A stretch of 26,632 nt of DNA, from positions 1 to 26,632 of the forward strand of contig CAYOAD010000023.1 of NCBI GenBank assembly GCA_964401845.1, written 5' to 3'. Shown here in pieces: positions 6,636-13,632 of the stretch (positions are counted from its first letter, which is position 1; each line of letters begins with the position of its first letter). The notes below the pieces were generated by a model. That model saw nothing but the letters and a program-made list of their open reading frames with translations. It was not told where the DNA came from and searched no databases. Source of the stretch: CAYFKJ01 sp964401845. GTDB taxonomy: Bacteria; Pseudomonadota; Alphaproteobacteria; UBA2966. Both the position numbers and the translations under genes were made by a program.

Positions 6636-7883
6636 TCAACGGCCGATGTGGCCGTACAAGGCTTCGGCATCCGATTTCATCAGGCTCACCGGCACGATTT
6701 CGCCGGGCACGCCGCTATCGTTTTCGAGCCGGGCCAGGGCGAAACCCTCGGTGCGGCCCAATCCCGGCTTCTCGATCAGCACGGGGGCCGTCCGCCCCAC
6801 CTGTCCGGCAAGATACTTCTCAAGCGCCCGGTCGCCGGCGGCGCGGAGGCGTGCCGCGCGGTCCTTGCGCACGTCGCCCGGCACCTGCGGCATGTCGGCG
6901 GCGGGCGTGCCGTCGCGTTCCGAATAGGGGAAGACATGCAGGTAGGTGAGACCGCAATCCTCGACCAGGGCCAGCGTGCCCTCGAACATCTCCTCGGTTT
7001 CGGTGGGGAAACCGGTGATCAGGTCGGCGCCGAACACGACGTCGGGGCGGACCTCACGCACGCGCCGGCAAAATTCCACGGCCTGGGCGCGGCTGTGGCG
7101 GCGCTTCATCCTTTTCAGGATCATGTCGTCGCCCGACTGCAGACTGAGGTGCAGGTGCGGCATCAGCCGCGGTTCGTCGGCGATCAGGGCGAAGAGATCA
7201 TCGTCGACTTCGACAGCGTCGATGGATGAGATGCGCAATCGCTCCAGTTCCGGTACGGACTGGAGCAGGCGGCGCATCATGGCGCCCAGGCTGGGCGCCC
7301 CTGGCAGGTCAGCGCCGTAGGACGTGATGTCGACGCCGGAGAGCACGATTTCCCGGTAGCCGTTGGCCACCAGGACGCGCGCCTGTTCGGCGATCTCGCC
7401 CATGGCGACGCTGCGGCTGGGACCCCGGCCGTAGGGGATGATGCAGAAGGTGCAGCGGTGATCGCAGCCCTGCTGAACCTGCAAAAACGCACGGGCGCGG
7501 CCCTCCAGGCCTTCGACCAGGTGTCCGGCGGTCTCATGTACCGCCATGATGTCATTGACCAGAACGGGCTCGTCGTGGCCGACGAAACTTTGCGCTTCCA
7601 GTTTTTCGCTGTTGCCTAGGACCTGATCCACCTCGTCCATGGCGGCATAGGCCTGGGGACTGATCTGGGCGGCGCAGCCCGTCACGATGATGCGGGCGTC
7701 GGGGCGGCGCCGGCGGGTGCGGCGGATGGTCTGGCGCGCCTGGCGCTCCGCTTCCGCCGTTACAGCGCAGGTGTTGACGACGACGGTGTCGGTCAGACCG
7801 GCGGCCCCGGCGTGCCGGCGGATGACCTCGGACTCGTAGGCGTTGATGCGGCAGCCGAAGGTGATGACTTCGGGCGCGCTCAT
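6636..7883 (-). CDS. mtaB: tRNA-2-methylthio-N6-threonylcarbamoyladenosine synthase MtaB
   Basis: A radical-SAM methylthiotransferase that converts t6A37 to ms2t6A37 in tRNAs decoding ANN codons. It has 415 residues from the ATG at 7883; longer frames run into dapF. Domain order is as expected. The N-terminal methylthiotransferase domain has three cluster cysteines (Cys11 in FGCRINAYESE, Cys39 in NTCAV, Cys70 in TGCAAQ). The radical SAM core has CDHRCTFC (Cys140, Cys144, Cys147), and a C-terminal TRAM domain spans about 350-415. The sequence TFGCRIN and the short spacing to NTCAVT favour MtaB over MiaB and RimO. The start overlaps the dapF stop by four bases (ATGA), so it is translationally coupled. 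The reaction consumes SAM and needs two 4Fe-4S clusters. Confidence 0.93.
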   Translation of the reverse strand: MSAPEVITFGCRINAYESEVIRRHAGAAGLTDTVVVNTCAVTAEAERQARQTIRRTRRRRPDARIIVTGCAAQISPQAYAAMDEVDQVLGNSEKLEAQSFVGHDEPVLVNDIMAVHETAGHLVEGLEGRARAFLQVQQGCDHRCTFCIIPYGRGPSRSVAMGEIAEQARVLVANGYREIVLSGVDITSYGADLPGAPSLGAMMRRLLQSVPELERLRISSIDAVEVDDDLFALIADEPRLMPHLHLSLQSGDDMILKRMKRRHSRAQAVEFCRRVREVRPDVVFGADLITGFPTETEEMFEGTLALVEDCGLTYLHVFPYSERDGTPAADMPQVPGDVRKDRAARLRAAGDRALEKYLAGQVGRTAPVLIEKPGLGRTEGFALARLENDSGVPGEIVPVSLMKSDAEALYGHIGR

Positions 7884-8731
7884 GCCGCACCCCTTGACAG
7901 CAGGGCGGCGTCGAGGTTGCCGGCGAAGCTGGTCGCCACCGGACCCGTCATCATGACATGGCCGTCCTCGCGCCAGGCGATTTTCAGGCTGCCACCATCG
8001 AGCATGACCTCGGCGCCGCGGCCCGTCAGACCGCGCCTGGCCGCCGCCACCAACACGGCGCAGGCCGCCGAGCCGCAGGCCTGGGTTATGCCCGCCGTGC
8101 GTTCCCAAACGCGCATGCGGATGGCGCCCTTGGAGATGACCTTGGCAACGGAGATGTTGGCGCGTTCGGGGAAGACCGGATGATGTTCGAGCATCGGGCC
8201 CACCGTCGCAAGATCGACGGCATCGACATCGTCGACGAAAAACACGGCGTGGGGATTCCCCATGTTAACGGCGACCGGGTCGGAGAGCACGGGATCGCCG
8301 GCCGGACCGACCGAGACGTCGACGTGCAGCGTATCCATTTCCCGGGCCAGCGGAATCTGTTGCCAGTCGAGCAGTGCGGGGCCCATGTCGACCGAATAAA
8401 GCCCGTTTCCGGCATCCGTCGCTTCCAGCAGTCCGGCAACGGTCTCGACCACGATGCGGTCGCTGCCGGTCTCGCCCATCAATTGCGAGGCGACACAGCG
8501 CGTGGCGTTGCCGCAGGCCTCGGCTTCGCCACCGTCGGGATTGCGGATGCGCATGAAAACATCGCCGTCCGTGGAGGGTTCGAGCACGATCAGTTGGTCA
8601 CAGCCCACGCCGGTTCGCCGGTCGGCAATGGCGCGCGCCTGCGCCGCGCTCAAATCCAGAGGATTGGCGCGGGCGTCGAGAACAACGAAGTCGTTGCCCA
8701 GGCCGTGCATTTTGACGAACGGATAGGTCAT
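7880..8731 (-). CDS. dapF: Diaminopimelate epimerase
   Basis: DapF interconverts LL- and meso-diaminopimelate, the last epimerisation before lysine and the peptidoglycan cross-linking residue. The cytosolic enzyme is a cofactor-free homodimer using two cysteines. It has 283 residues, usual length. The catalytic pair is Cys73 in EACGNATRC and Cys219 in TQACGSAAC. Substrate-binding segments KMHGLGNDFVV (7-17) and GNPHAVFFVDD (158-168) are intact. The ATG at 8731 has no Shine-Dalgarno sequence. A promoter-like TATAAC ends seven bases before it, so the mRNA may be leaderless. It is the first gene of the dapF-mtaB-ftsY-yciB operon, a common alphaproteobacterial arrangement. Confidence 0.96.
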   Translation of the reverse strand: MTYPFVKMHGLGNDFVVLDARANPLDLSAAQARAIADRRTGVGCDQLIVLEPSTDGDVFMRIRNPDGGEAEACGNATRCVASQLMGETGSDRIVVETVAGLLEATDAGNGLYSVDMGPALLDWQQIPLAREMDTLHVDVSVGPAGDPVLSDPVAVNMGNPHAVFFVDDVDAVDLATVGPMLEHHPVFPERANISVAKVISKGAIRMRVWERTAGITQACGSAACAVLVAAARRGLTGRGAEVMLDGGSLKIAWREDGHVMMTGPVATSFAGNLDAALLSRGAA

Positions 8732-8737
8732 TGCGGC

Positions 8738-8767
8738 GTTATATGGCGTCCCGGCCTGCGATGTCCA
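8738..8767 (-). promoter_or_regulatory. Candidate dapF promoter, possibly giving a leaderless mRNA
   Basis: Read on the - strand, TGGACA (8767-8762, five of six matches to TTGACA) is followed after 18 bases by TATAAC (8743-8738, five of six to TATAAT). Only six bases separate TATAAC from the dapF ATG, so the expected start nucleotide is the A of the ATG. This agrees with the lack of any ribosome binding site before dapF. The left arm of the inverted repeat 8765-8788 overlaps the -35 box. Confidence 0.5.
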
Positions 8768-8788
8768 TGGAATTCACGTATTCCATGG
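8765..8788. repeat. 9-bp inverted repeat, possible operator
   Basis: CCATGGAAT (8765-8773) and ATTCCATGG (8780-8788) are exact reverse complements around a six-base spacer. The site lies upstream of dapF, overlapping its candidate -35 box, and about 170 bases before the ABC importer gene on the other strand. The dyad spacing suits a dimeric repressor. No T-run follows on either strand, so a terminator role is unlikely. Symmetry is seen; regulator unknown. Confidence 0.55.
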
Positions 8789-8797
8789 CCTTGCGGC

Positions 8798-8817
8798 CTA
8801 AATTGGATCCAATTTAG
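8798..8817. repeat. 20-bp perfect palindrome
   Basis: Bases 8798-8817 read identically on both strands (half site CTAAATTGGA). It stands in the divergent dapF / ABC importer control region, ten bases from the preceding inverted repeat. A perfect 20-bp dyad is most easily explained as a binding site of a dimeric transcription factor; which of the two divergent units it controls cannot be told. Confidence 0.6.
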
Positions 8818-8845
8818 CTATTCGAAGTCTGTCCGGGGCTATTCG
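8817..8845. repeat. Tandem direct repeat GCTATTCG at 21-base period
   Basis: GCTATTCG occurs at 8817-8824 and again at 8838-8845, a centre-to-centre distance of 21 bases, that is two helical turns. The first copy begins at the last base of the 20-bp palindrome. Spacing on one DNA face is typical of cooperatively bound activators. Short repeats also arise by chance. Confidence 0.35.
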
Positions 8846-8898
8846 TTTTTCGCGCCATAACCGCATTTGCGTTTACAGTATTCGCCGATATCAATAAG

Positions 8899-8910
8899 TT
8901 ACATATGTAA
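8899..8910. repeat. 12-bp AT-rich palindrome upstream of the ABC importer operon
   Basis: TTACATATGTAA at 8899-8910 is a perfect dyad, 45 bases before the ATG of the substrate-binding protein gene, in an AT-rich patch (8872-8925) that should contain its promoter. TTTACA at 8872-8877 is a possible -35 box, but I see no good -10 at the right distance. Position fits an operator close to the transcription start. Confidence 0.4.
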
Positions 8911-8954
8911 GAAAATTAAATTGGGACAAATCACTTCTGGGGAGGAGATCGAAA

Positions 8955-10172
8955 ATGAGATCCAATTTCATCACCGCCACCGCCCTGGCCGGCGTTTTGG
9001 CGCTTGCCGCGGCCCAAGCGGAGGCCCGCGAATACAAGATCGGCTTCATCGGACCCATGTCGGGCGGTGCCGCCAACCTCGGCATCCAGATGGAACGGGG
9101 CGCCAAGCTCTACATGAAGCTTCACGCCGGCTATCTCGGCGGTGACACGGTGAAGATGATCGTGCGCGATTCCAAGCGCCCCGGCGGCCCCATCGCCAAG
9201 ACGGCCGCTCAGGAACTGATCACGCGCGAGGGCGTCGAACTGATCACAGGCCTGATCTTCTCGCCCAACGCCATGTCCATCGCGCCGCTGGTCAACAAGG
9301 CCGGAACGCCCGTCGTCATCATGAACGCCGGCACGGCCTTCATTCCCAACATGTCGCCGAACATGGTGCGGGTCTCCTTCACCATGTGGCAGGCCGGCTT
9401 CATCATGGGCGAACACGCGGCCAACAAGCTGGGCTGCAAGACCGCCGCTTCGGGCTACACCAATTACCCGCCGGGCAAGGACAGCGTCGCAGCCTTCAAG
9501 AAGGGCTTCGAGGGCGCCGGCGGCAAGGTCGTCGACGAAATTCCCATGGGCGGCCCGCGCGAGGTTCCGGACTTCACACCGTTCTTCCAGCGCGCCAAGG
9601 ACAAGAAGCCCAACTGCATGTACGTCTTCGTTCCCGCCGGCAATCACGCCGCCGCGGTGGCCAAGACCTACCAGGCGCTGGGCATGCGTGACGCGGGCGT
9701 CGCTCTGGTCGGCCCCGGTGACATCACCCAGGACACGCAGCTTCAGGCCATGGGCTCGGCGGCGGTCGGCGTCGTCACGGCGCACCACTACAACATGTTC
9801 CTGCCGTCAGCCGAGAACCAAGCCTTCGTGAAGGCCTGGAAAGCCGAATACGGCAACGACAGCGTACCTGACTTCGTCGGCGTCGGCGGCTACGACGGCA
9901 TGGCGGCGGTCTTCCACGCCATCAAGTCGGCCAAGGGCGGCAAATTGACCGCCGACGGCGCCATGGCGGCGCTCAAGGGCTGGAAGCACCAAAGCCCGCG
10001 CGGCCCGATCATGATCGACGCCGATACCCGGGACATCGTCCAGAACGTCTACATCTCGGTCGTCAAGGAAAGCGGCGGCATGCTGATGCAGGACATCCAG
10101 GGCCAGTTCGACGCGGTCAAGGACAAGTGCAAGGAACTCAAACTCGGCAAGTGCGGCCAGAAGCTCTACTGA
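8955..10172 (+). CDS. ABC transporter periplasmic substrate-binding protein, branched-chain amino acid (LivK/HAAT) family
   Basis: This is the periplasmic receptor of the importer encoded downstream. It has 405 residues, with a signal peptide of about 24 residues ending in AEA and mature REYKIGFIGPMSGG. The two-lobe type I periplasmic binding fold is recognisable from KIGFIGPMSG, LITGLIFSPNAMSIAPLVNK and the long alternating alpha/beta pattern. Four cysteines lie in the mature chain; the last two flank the C-terminus (CKELKLGKCGQKLY). The ribosome binding site is strong (GGGGAGGAG, 8939-8947), as usual for abundant binding proteins. Family is clear; the ligand could be leucine-type amino acids, amides or aromatic acids, since many HAAT receptors bind other compounds. 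A 12-bp hairpin separates it from the permease genes. Confidence 0.9.
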   Translation: MRSNFITATALAGVLALAAAQAEAREYKIGFIGPMSGGAANLGIQMERGAKLYMKLHAGYLGGDTVKMIVRDSKRPGGPIAKTAAQELITREGVELITGLIFSPNAMSIAPLVNKAGTPVVIMNAGTAFIPNMSPNMVRVSFTMWQAGFIMGEHAANKLGCKTAASGYTNYPPGKDSVAAFKKGFEGAGGKVVDEIPMGGPREVPDFTPFFQRAKDKKPNCMYVFVPAGNHAAAVAKTYQALGMRDAGVALVGPGDITQDTQLQAMGSAAVGVVTAHHYNMFLPSAENQAFVKAWKAEYGNDSVPDFVGVGGYDGMAAVFHAIKSAKGGKLTADGAMAALKGWKHQSPRGPIMIDADTRDIVQNVYISVVKESGGMLMQDIQGQFDAVKDKCKELKLGKCGQKLY

Positions 10173-10203
10173 CCGCCGCCCGCTAAAAGCCTTGCCAGAG
10201 ACG

Positions 10204-10236
10204 CCAGCCGATCCCGACACCCATGGGATCGGCTGG
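10204..10236 (+). terminator. 12-bp intercistronic hairpin between binding protein and permease genes
   Basis: CCAGCCGATCCC (10204-10215) pairs perfectly with GGGATCGGCTGG (10225-10236) around a nine-base loop. It starts 31 bases after the binding-protein stop and ends 47 bases before livH. Only a poor T-rich tail (ATTCTCTCCT) follows, so partial termination or mRNA 3' end protection is more likely than full stop. Such hairpins give more receptor than permease. Confidence 0.6.
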
Positions 10237-10283
10237 ATTCTCTCCTAGTGTACCGCTTAACTTTGTTAGTACCCTGCTAAACG

Positions 10284-11159
10284 ATGTCTTCCTTTATTAA
10301 CGAACTCACGACCATTCTGGTCTTCGGGCTGGCATACTCGATGCTGCTGTTTATCGTGTCGGTCGGATTGTCGATCACCATGGGCCTGATGGGTTTCGCC
10401 AATCTGGCCCACGGCGCTTTCGCCATGGCCGGCGGCTACGTCACGGCGACCCTGGTCGGTCGGGCCGGCGTGCCGTTCCTGGCCTCCCTGGTGCTGGCCT
10501 TCATTGTTATCGCCCTGATCAGCATACCGTTCGAACGTATCCTATACCGCCGGCTCTATCGCCGGCCGGAGCTCGATCAGGTGTTGCTCACCATCGGCCT
10601 GGTTTTCGCGTCCATTGCCGTCGTGACCTTCATCTGGGGGCCGGATCCGATGCTAATCCAGTTGCCGGAGTTCCTCAAAGGCAGCGTTGATCTCGGTTTC
10701 AAAACCATCCCGAGCTACCGCGCCTTCATGATCGTGGCGGGCGGGGCAATCGTGGCCGGACTGTTCTATGGCCTGGAGCGCACCCGCATCGGCGCGCAGA
10801 TCCGAGCCGCCGTCGACAACCGGCGCATGGCCGAAAGCTGCGGCATCAATACCGACCGCATCTTCACCTGGACCTTCGCCCTGGGCAGCGGCATGGCGGC
10901 CATCGGCGGCGGCCTCGGTATCCAGATCCTGGGCGGCATCAAGCCGGTCTTCGCTTTCGAATACCTCGTTGTTTTCCTTATCGTCGTGGCGGTGGGCGGC
11001 CTGGGCAACATTCGCGGCACCTTCTTTGCCGCCATGCTGCTCGGCATCATCGACTTCGCAGGCAAGTACCTTTTCCCCGAGGGCGGCGCTTTCGTCATTT
11101 TCGCCGTGACAATCCTGGTCCTGCTGGTGCGTCCGCAGGGCCTGCTGGGGAAGGCCTGA
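10284..11159 (+). CDS. livH: ABC importer inner membrane permease, LivH family
   Basis: First of the two transmembrane subunits of a HAAT-family importer. The 291-residue protein has about eight hydrophobic helices. Family landmarks are GLSITMGLMGFANLAHGAF near residue 28, the cytoplasmic loop with ERTRIGAQIRAAVDNRRMAE (about 166-185) that contacts the ATPases, and the C-terminal LLVRPQGLLGK. The ATG at 10284 has no good ribosome binding site. The gap to the binding-protein gene is 111 bases with a hairpin, while spacing to livM is only four bases. The substrate cannot be told from the permease alone. Confidence 0.9.
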   Translation: MSSFINELTTILVFGLAYSMLLFIVSVGLSITMGLMGFANLAHGAFAMAGGYVTATLVGRAGVPFLASLVLAFIVIALISIPFERILYRRLYRRPELDQVLLTIGLVFASIAVVTFIWGPDPMLIQLPEFLKGSVDLGFKTIPSYRAFMIVAGGAIVAGLFYGLERTRIGAQIRAAVDNRRMAESCGINTDRIFTWTFALGSGMAAIGGGLGIQILGGIKPVFAFEYLVVFLIVVAVGGLGNIRGTFFAAMLLGIIDFAGKYLFPEGGAFVIFAVTILVLLVRPQGLLGKA

Positions 11160-11163
11160 CCGG

Positions 11164-12168
11164 ATGACCGACCTCAGCACGAGCCAATCGGCGATCGGTT
11201 TCCTGCAATCGCGTCACCGCATGCACTGGGCCGAGGCGATCCCCTGGATCCTGGCCATTGCCGTCTTTTTCGCCCTACCCGGCTACCGCCTGCTGGCGAC
11301 GCAGATCCTGGTCATGATCCTCTTTGCCCTGTCGCTCGACCTGATCGTCGGCTACGCCGGCATCGTCTCGCTGGGGCACACCGCGTTTTTCGGCACCGGG
11401 GCCTACGTCACCGCCCTGATGGCGACGAACGGCGTTCCCGACCCGCTGCTCGGCTTGCTCGGCGGGGCCGTCTGTGCCGCCATCCTCGGGTTTGTCTCGG
11501 GCTGGGTCATATTGCGAACGACCGGGCTGACGTTATTGGTGCTGACCCTCGCGGCCACCATCATGCTGCAGGAGCTGGCCAACGATTTCGATGAAATCAC
11601 CGGCGGTTTCGACGGCATCAATTTCACCAATTCGGACATCCTCGGTTTATTCGAGCTCGATCTCTTGTGGTACACCAGCGCCTACCTCTACGCCCTGGCG
11701 ATCCTCTTCCTCGGTTTCCTGCTGATCCGCGCCATCGTCAATTCGCCGTTCGGCCGAGCCCTGGTCGGCATCCGTGAAAACCCGCAACGCATGTATGCCA
11801 TCGGCACGCCGGTGCATTCGCGCCAGGTTACGGCCTACATCATCTCGGCTGCCATCGCCGGCGTCGCCGGGGCGCTCTGGGTCCAGGTGCAGGGCAACGT
11901 CACCACCAGCGTCTACGCTTTCGAATTGTCGGGCGAGGTGCTGATCATGCTGATCCTGGGCGGCACCGGCCGGCTTTACGGCGCCTTCCTGGGGGCGCTG
12001 GTCTTCAAAATCCTCGAGAACATGACCGAGCAGATCCTCGGCACCGACCAGCCCTACTGGCAGTTCGCCATCGGCATCGCCCTGATCCTCACCGTCCTGT
12101 TCGCCCGGCGGGGCCTGTTCGGGCTGTTCGAGGATTTGGGTGTGCGAATCAAGCAGAGGTCGTCATGA
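11164..12168 (+). CDS. livM: ABC importer inner membrane permease, LivM family
   Basis: Second transmembrane subunit, pairing with LivH. The 334 residues include a polar N-terminus of about 25 residues and eight to ten helices. Diagnostic segments: LDLIVGYAGIVSLGHTAFFG near residue 60, the ATPase-contact loop NSPFGRALVGIRENPQRMYA (about 192-211) and the C-terminal ARRGLFGLFEDLG. The stop overlaps the livG ATG by four bases, which implies coupled translation and fits the one-to-one subunit ratio of the transporter. Confidence 0.92.
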   Translation: MTDLSTSQSAIGFLQSRHRMHWAEAIPWILAIAVFFALPGYRLLATQILVMILFALSLDLIVGYAGIVSLGHTAFFGTGAYVTALMATNGVPDPLLGLLGGAVCAAILGFVSGWVILRTTGLTLLVLTLAATIMLQELANDFDEITGGFDGINFTNSDILGLFELDLLWYTSAYLYALAILFLGFLLIRAIVNSPFGRALVGIRENPQRMYAIGTPVHSRQVTAYIISAAIAGVAGALWVQVQGNVTTSVYAFELSGEVLIMLILGGTGRLYGAFLGALVFKILENMTEQILGTDQPYWQFAIGIALILTVLFARRGLFGLFEDLGVRIKQRSS

Positions 12169-12920
12169 CCGATGCTGTGCTGGAAACCCGGGGTCTGAGC
12201 AAGAACTTCGGCGCGCTGGCCGTCGCCCGCCATCTCGATTTCAAGCTGGAACCCGGCGCCCGCCACGCCCTGATCGGGCCGAACGGTGCGGGCAAGACCA
12301 CCTTCATCAACCTGCTGACCGGCGTGTTGCAGCCGAGCGAAGGCACCGTGCTCCTGGACGGCCACGACATATCCTCACGCTCGCAGGCGCAACGGGTGAA
12401 ATCGGGCATCGCCCGGACCTTCCAGATCAATTCCCTGTTCATGGGCCTGACGGTGATCGAAAACCTCTGCCTTGCCGTCTCGGAACACATGGGCCTCGCC
12501 ACCCGCCTGTTCAAACCGGCGGGCGCCAATACCGAGGTTATCGAGGAAGCCGCCCGCCTTCTGAGCGTCATGAAGCTTGAAGCCGATGCGTTGACCGAGA
12601 TCCACGAATTGCCCTACGGCCGCCAACGCCTGGTCGAGATCGCCATCGCCCTGGCGCTCGAGCCCAAGGTATTGCTGCTCGACGAGCCCGCCGCCGGCGT
12701 GCCCAGCGCCGAAAGCCACATCATCCTCGACGCCGTTGACGGCCTGCCCAAGGACATCGCCGTCCTGATCATCGAACACGACATGGATGTCGTGTTCCGT
12801 TTCGCCCAGCGCATTACCGTGCTGGTTCAAGGCGCCATCATGGCGGAGGGCGACCCGGACGAAATCGCCGCCAGCCAGGAAGTTCAGGCTGTCTATCTCG
12901 GCGAGGCCAAGCATGGCTGA
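12165..12920 (+). CDS. livG: ABC importer ATP-binding protein, LivG family
   Basis: One of two cytoplasmic ATPases that drive the importer. It has 251 residues with Walker A GPNGAGKTT (38-46), the Q-loop region RTFQINSLF (84-92), an ABC signature in the LivG-type form LPYGRQR (149-155) and Walker B VLLLDEP (169-175), followed by AAGVP. The H-loop is IIEHDMD. LivG proteins normally carry a long insertion between Q-loop and signature; here VSEHMGLATRLF fits a short version. The start is coupled to livM (ATGA), and the end overlaps livF by eight bases. Confidence 0.93.
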   Translation: MTDAVLETRGLSKNFGALAVARHLDFKLEPGARHALIGPNGAGKTTFINLLTGVLQPSEGTVLLDGHDISSRSQAQRVKSGIARTFQINSLFMGLTVIENLCLAVSEHMGLATRLFKPAGANTEVIEEAARLLSVMKLEADALTEIHELPYGRQRLVEIAIALALEPKVLLLDEPAAGVPSAESHIILDAVDGLPKDIAVLIIEHDMDVVFRFAQRITVLVQGAIMAEGDPDEIAASQEVQAVYLGEAKHG

Positions 12921-13629
12921 TCCCGCGCAGGCGGCTCTGGCGGTCGACGGCCTCACCGCCGGATACGGCGAAACCATGGTGTTGGAAGACGTATCTTTGA
13001 GCCTCGCGGTAGGCGAAAGCATCAGCGTCATCGGCCGCAACGGCGTCGGGAAGACCACCTTGCTGGCCACCGTGATGGGCCACACCACCGTTCACCACGG
13101 CGCCATCCGGCTGGGCTCCGAGGACATTACCGCGCTGGAGTCGTTCCGCCGGGTCAACCGTGGCCTCGGCTACGTACCGCAAGAGCGTGAAATCTTTCCC
13201 TCCCTGACGGTCACGGAAAACCTGACGGTGGGCGCGCAACCGGGCGACTGGACGACCGACGCGCTCTATGACCTCTTCCCCAATCTGGCCGAGCGCCGCA
13301 GCAACATGGGCAACCAGCTTTCGGGCGGCGAACAGCAAATGCTGGCCATCGCCCGGGCGCTGATGACCAACCCGCGCGTGCTGTTGATGGACGAGCCCAG
13401 CGAGGGCCTGGCGCCCGTCATTGTCGACGAACTGGTCAAGGTGATGGCGCGGCTGCGGGAGGAAGGCGGCATCTCCATGATCCTGGTGGAACAGAACACC
13501 CGCGTGGCGCTTAATTTTTCCGAGCGCACCGTTGTGCTCGACCGCGGCCGCATCGTCTACGATGGCGACAACCAGTCCCTGCGGGACGACGAAGCCAAGC
13601 TCGAACAGCTCATCGGTATCTCCGGGTAG
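12913..13629 (+). CDS. livF: ABC importer ATP-binding protein, LivF family
   Basis: Second ATPase subunit, forming the heterodimer with LivG. From the ATG at 12913 it has 238 residues; an upstream in-frame start inside livG would add 42 non-family residues. Walker A is GRNGVGKTT (41-49), Q-loop YVPQEREIFPSLTV (87-100, LivF-typical), signature LSGGEQQ (136-142), Walker B VLLMDEPSEGLAP (156-168) and H-loop region LVEQN. In LivF the H-loop histidine is normally replaced by glutamine, as here, so the pair is asymmetric. It is the last gene of the importer operon; its stop lies three bases from the stop of the convergent transporter gene, with no terminator between them. Confidence 0.94.
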   Translation: MADPAQAALAVDGLTAGYGETMVLEDVSLSLAVGESISVIGRNGVGKTTLLATVMGHTTVHHGAIRLGSEDITALESFRRVNRGLGYVPQEREIFPSLTVTENLTVGAQPGDWTTDALYDLFPNLAERRSNMGNQLSGGEQQMLAIARALMTNPRVLLMDEPSEGLAPVIVDELVKVMARLREEGGISMILVEQNTRVALNFSERTVVLDRGRIVYDGDNQSLRDDEAKLEQLIGISG

Positions 13630-13632
13630 TTC

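Noticed and set aside
6623..6670. ATG at 6670 as the start of ftsY.
   Set aside because: It adds 16 non-conserved residues, lies within mtaB, and lacks a ribosome binding site; the family pattern begins at the GTG.
8765..8810. CCATGG, GAATTC and GGATCC (NcoI, EcoRI, BamHI sites) close together, looking like a vector polylinker.
   Set aside because: The flanks are continuous with dapF and the importer operon in a normal alphaproteobacterial layout, and the sites are parts of natural dyads.
8761..8817. ATG-started 18-codon ORF running through the inverted repeats upstream of the ABC importer.
   Set aside because: No ribosome binding site, no codon bias for any amino acid, and its sequence is fully explained by the palindromes.
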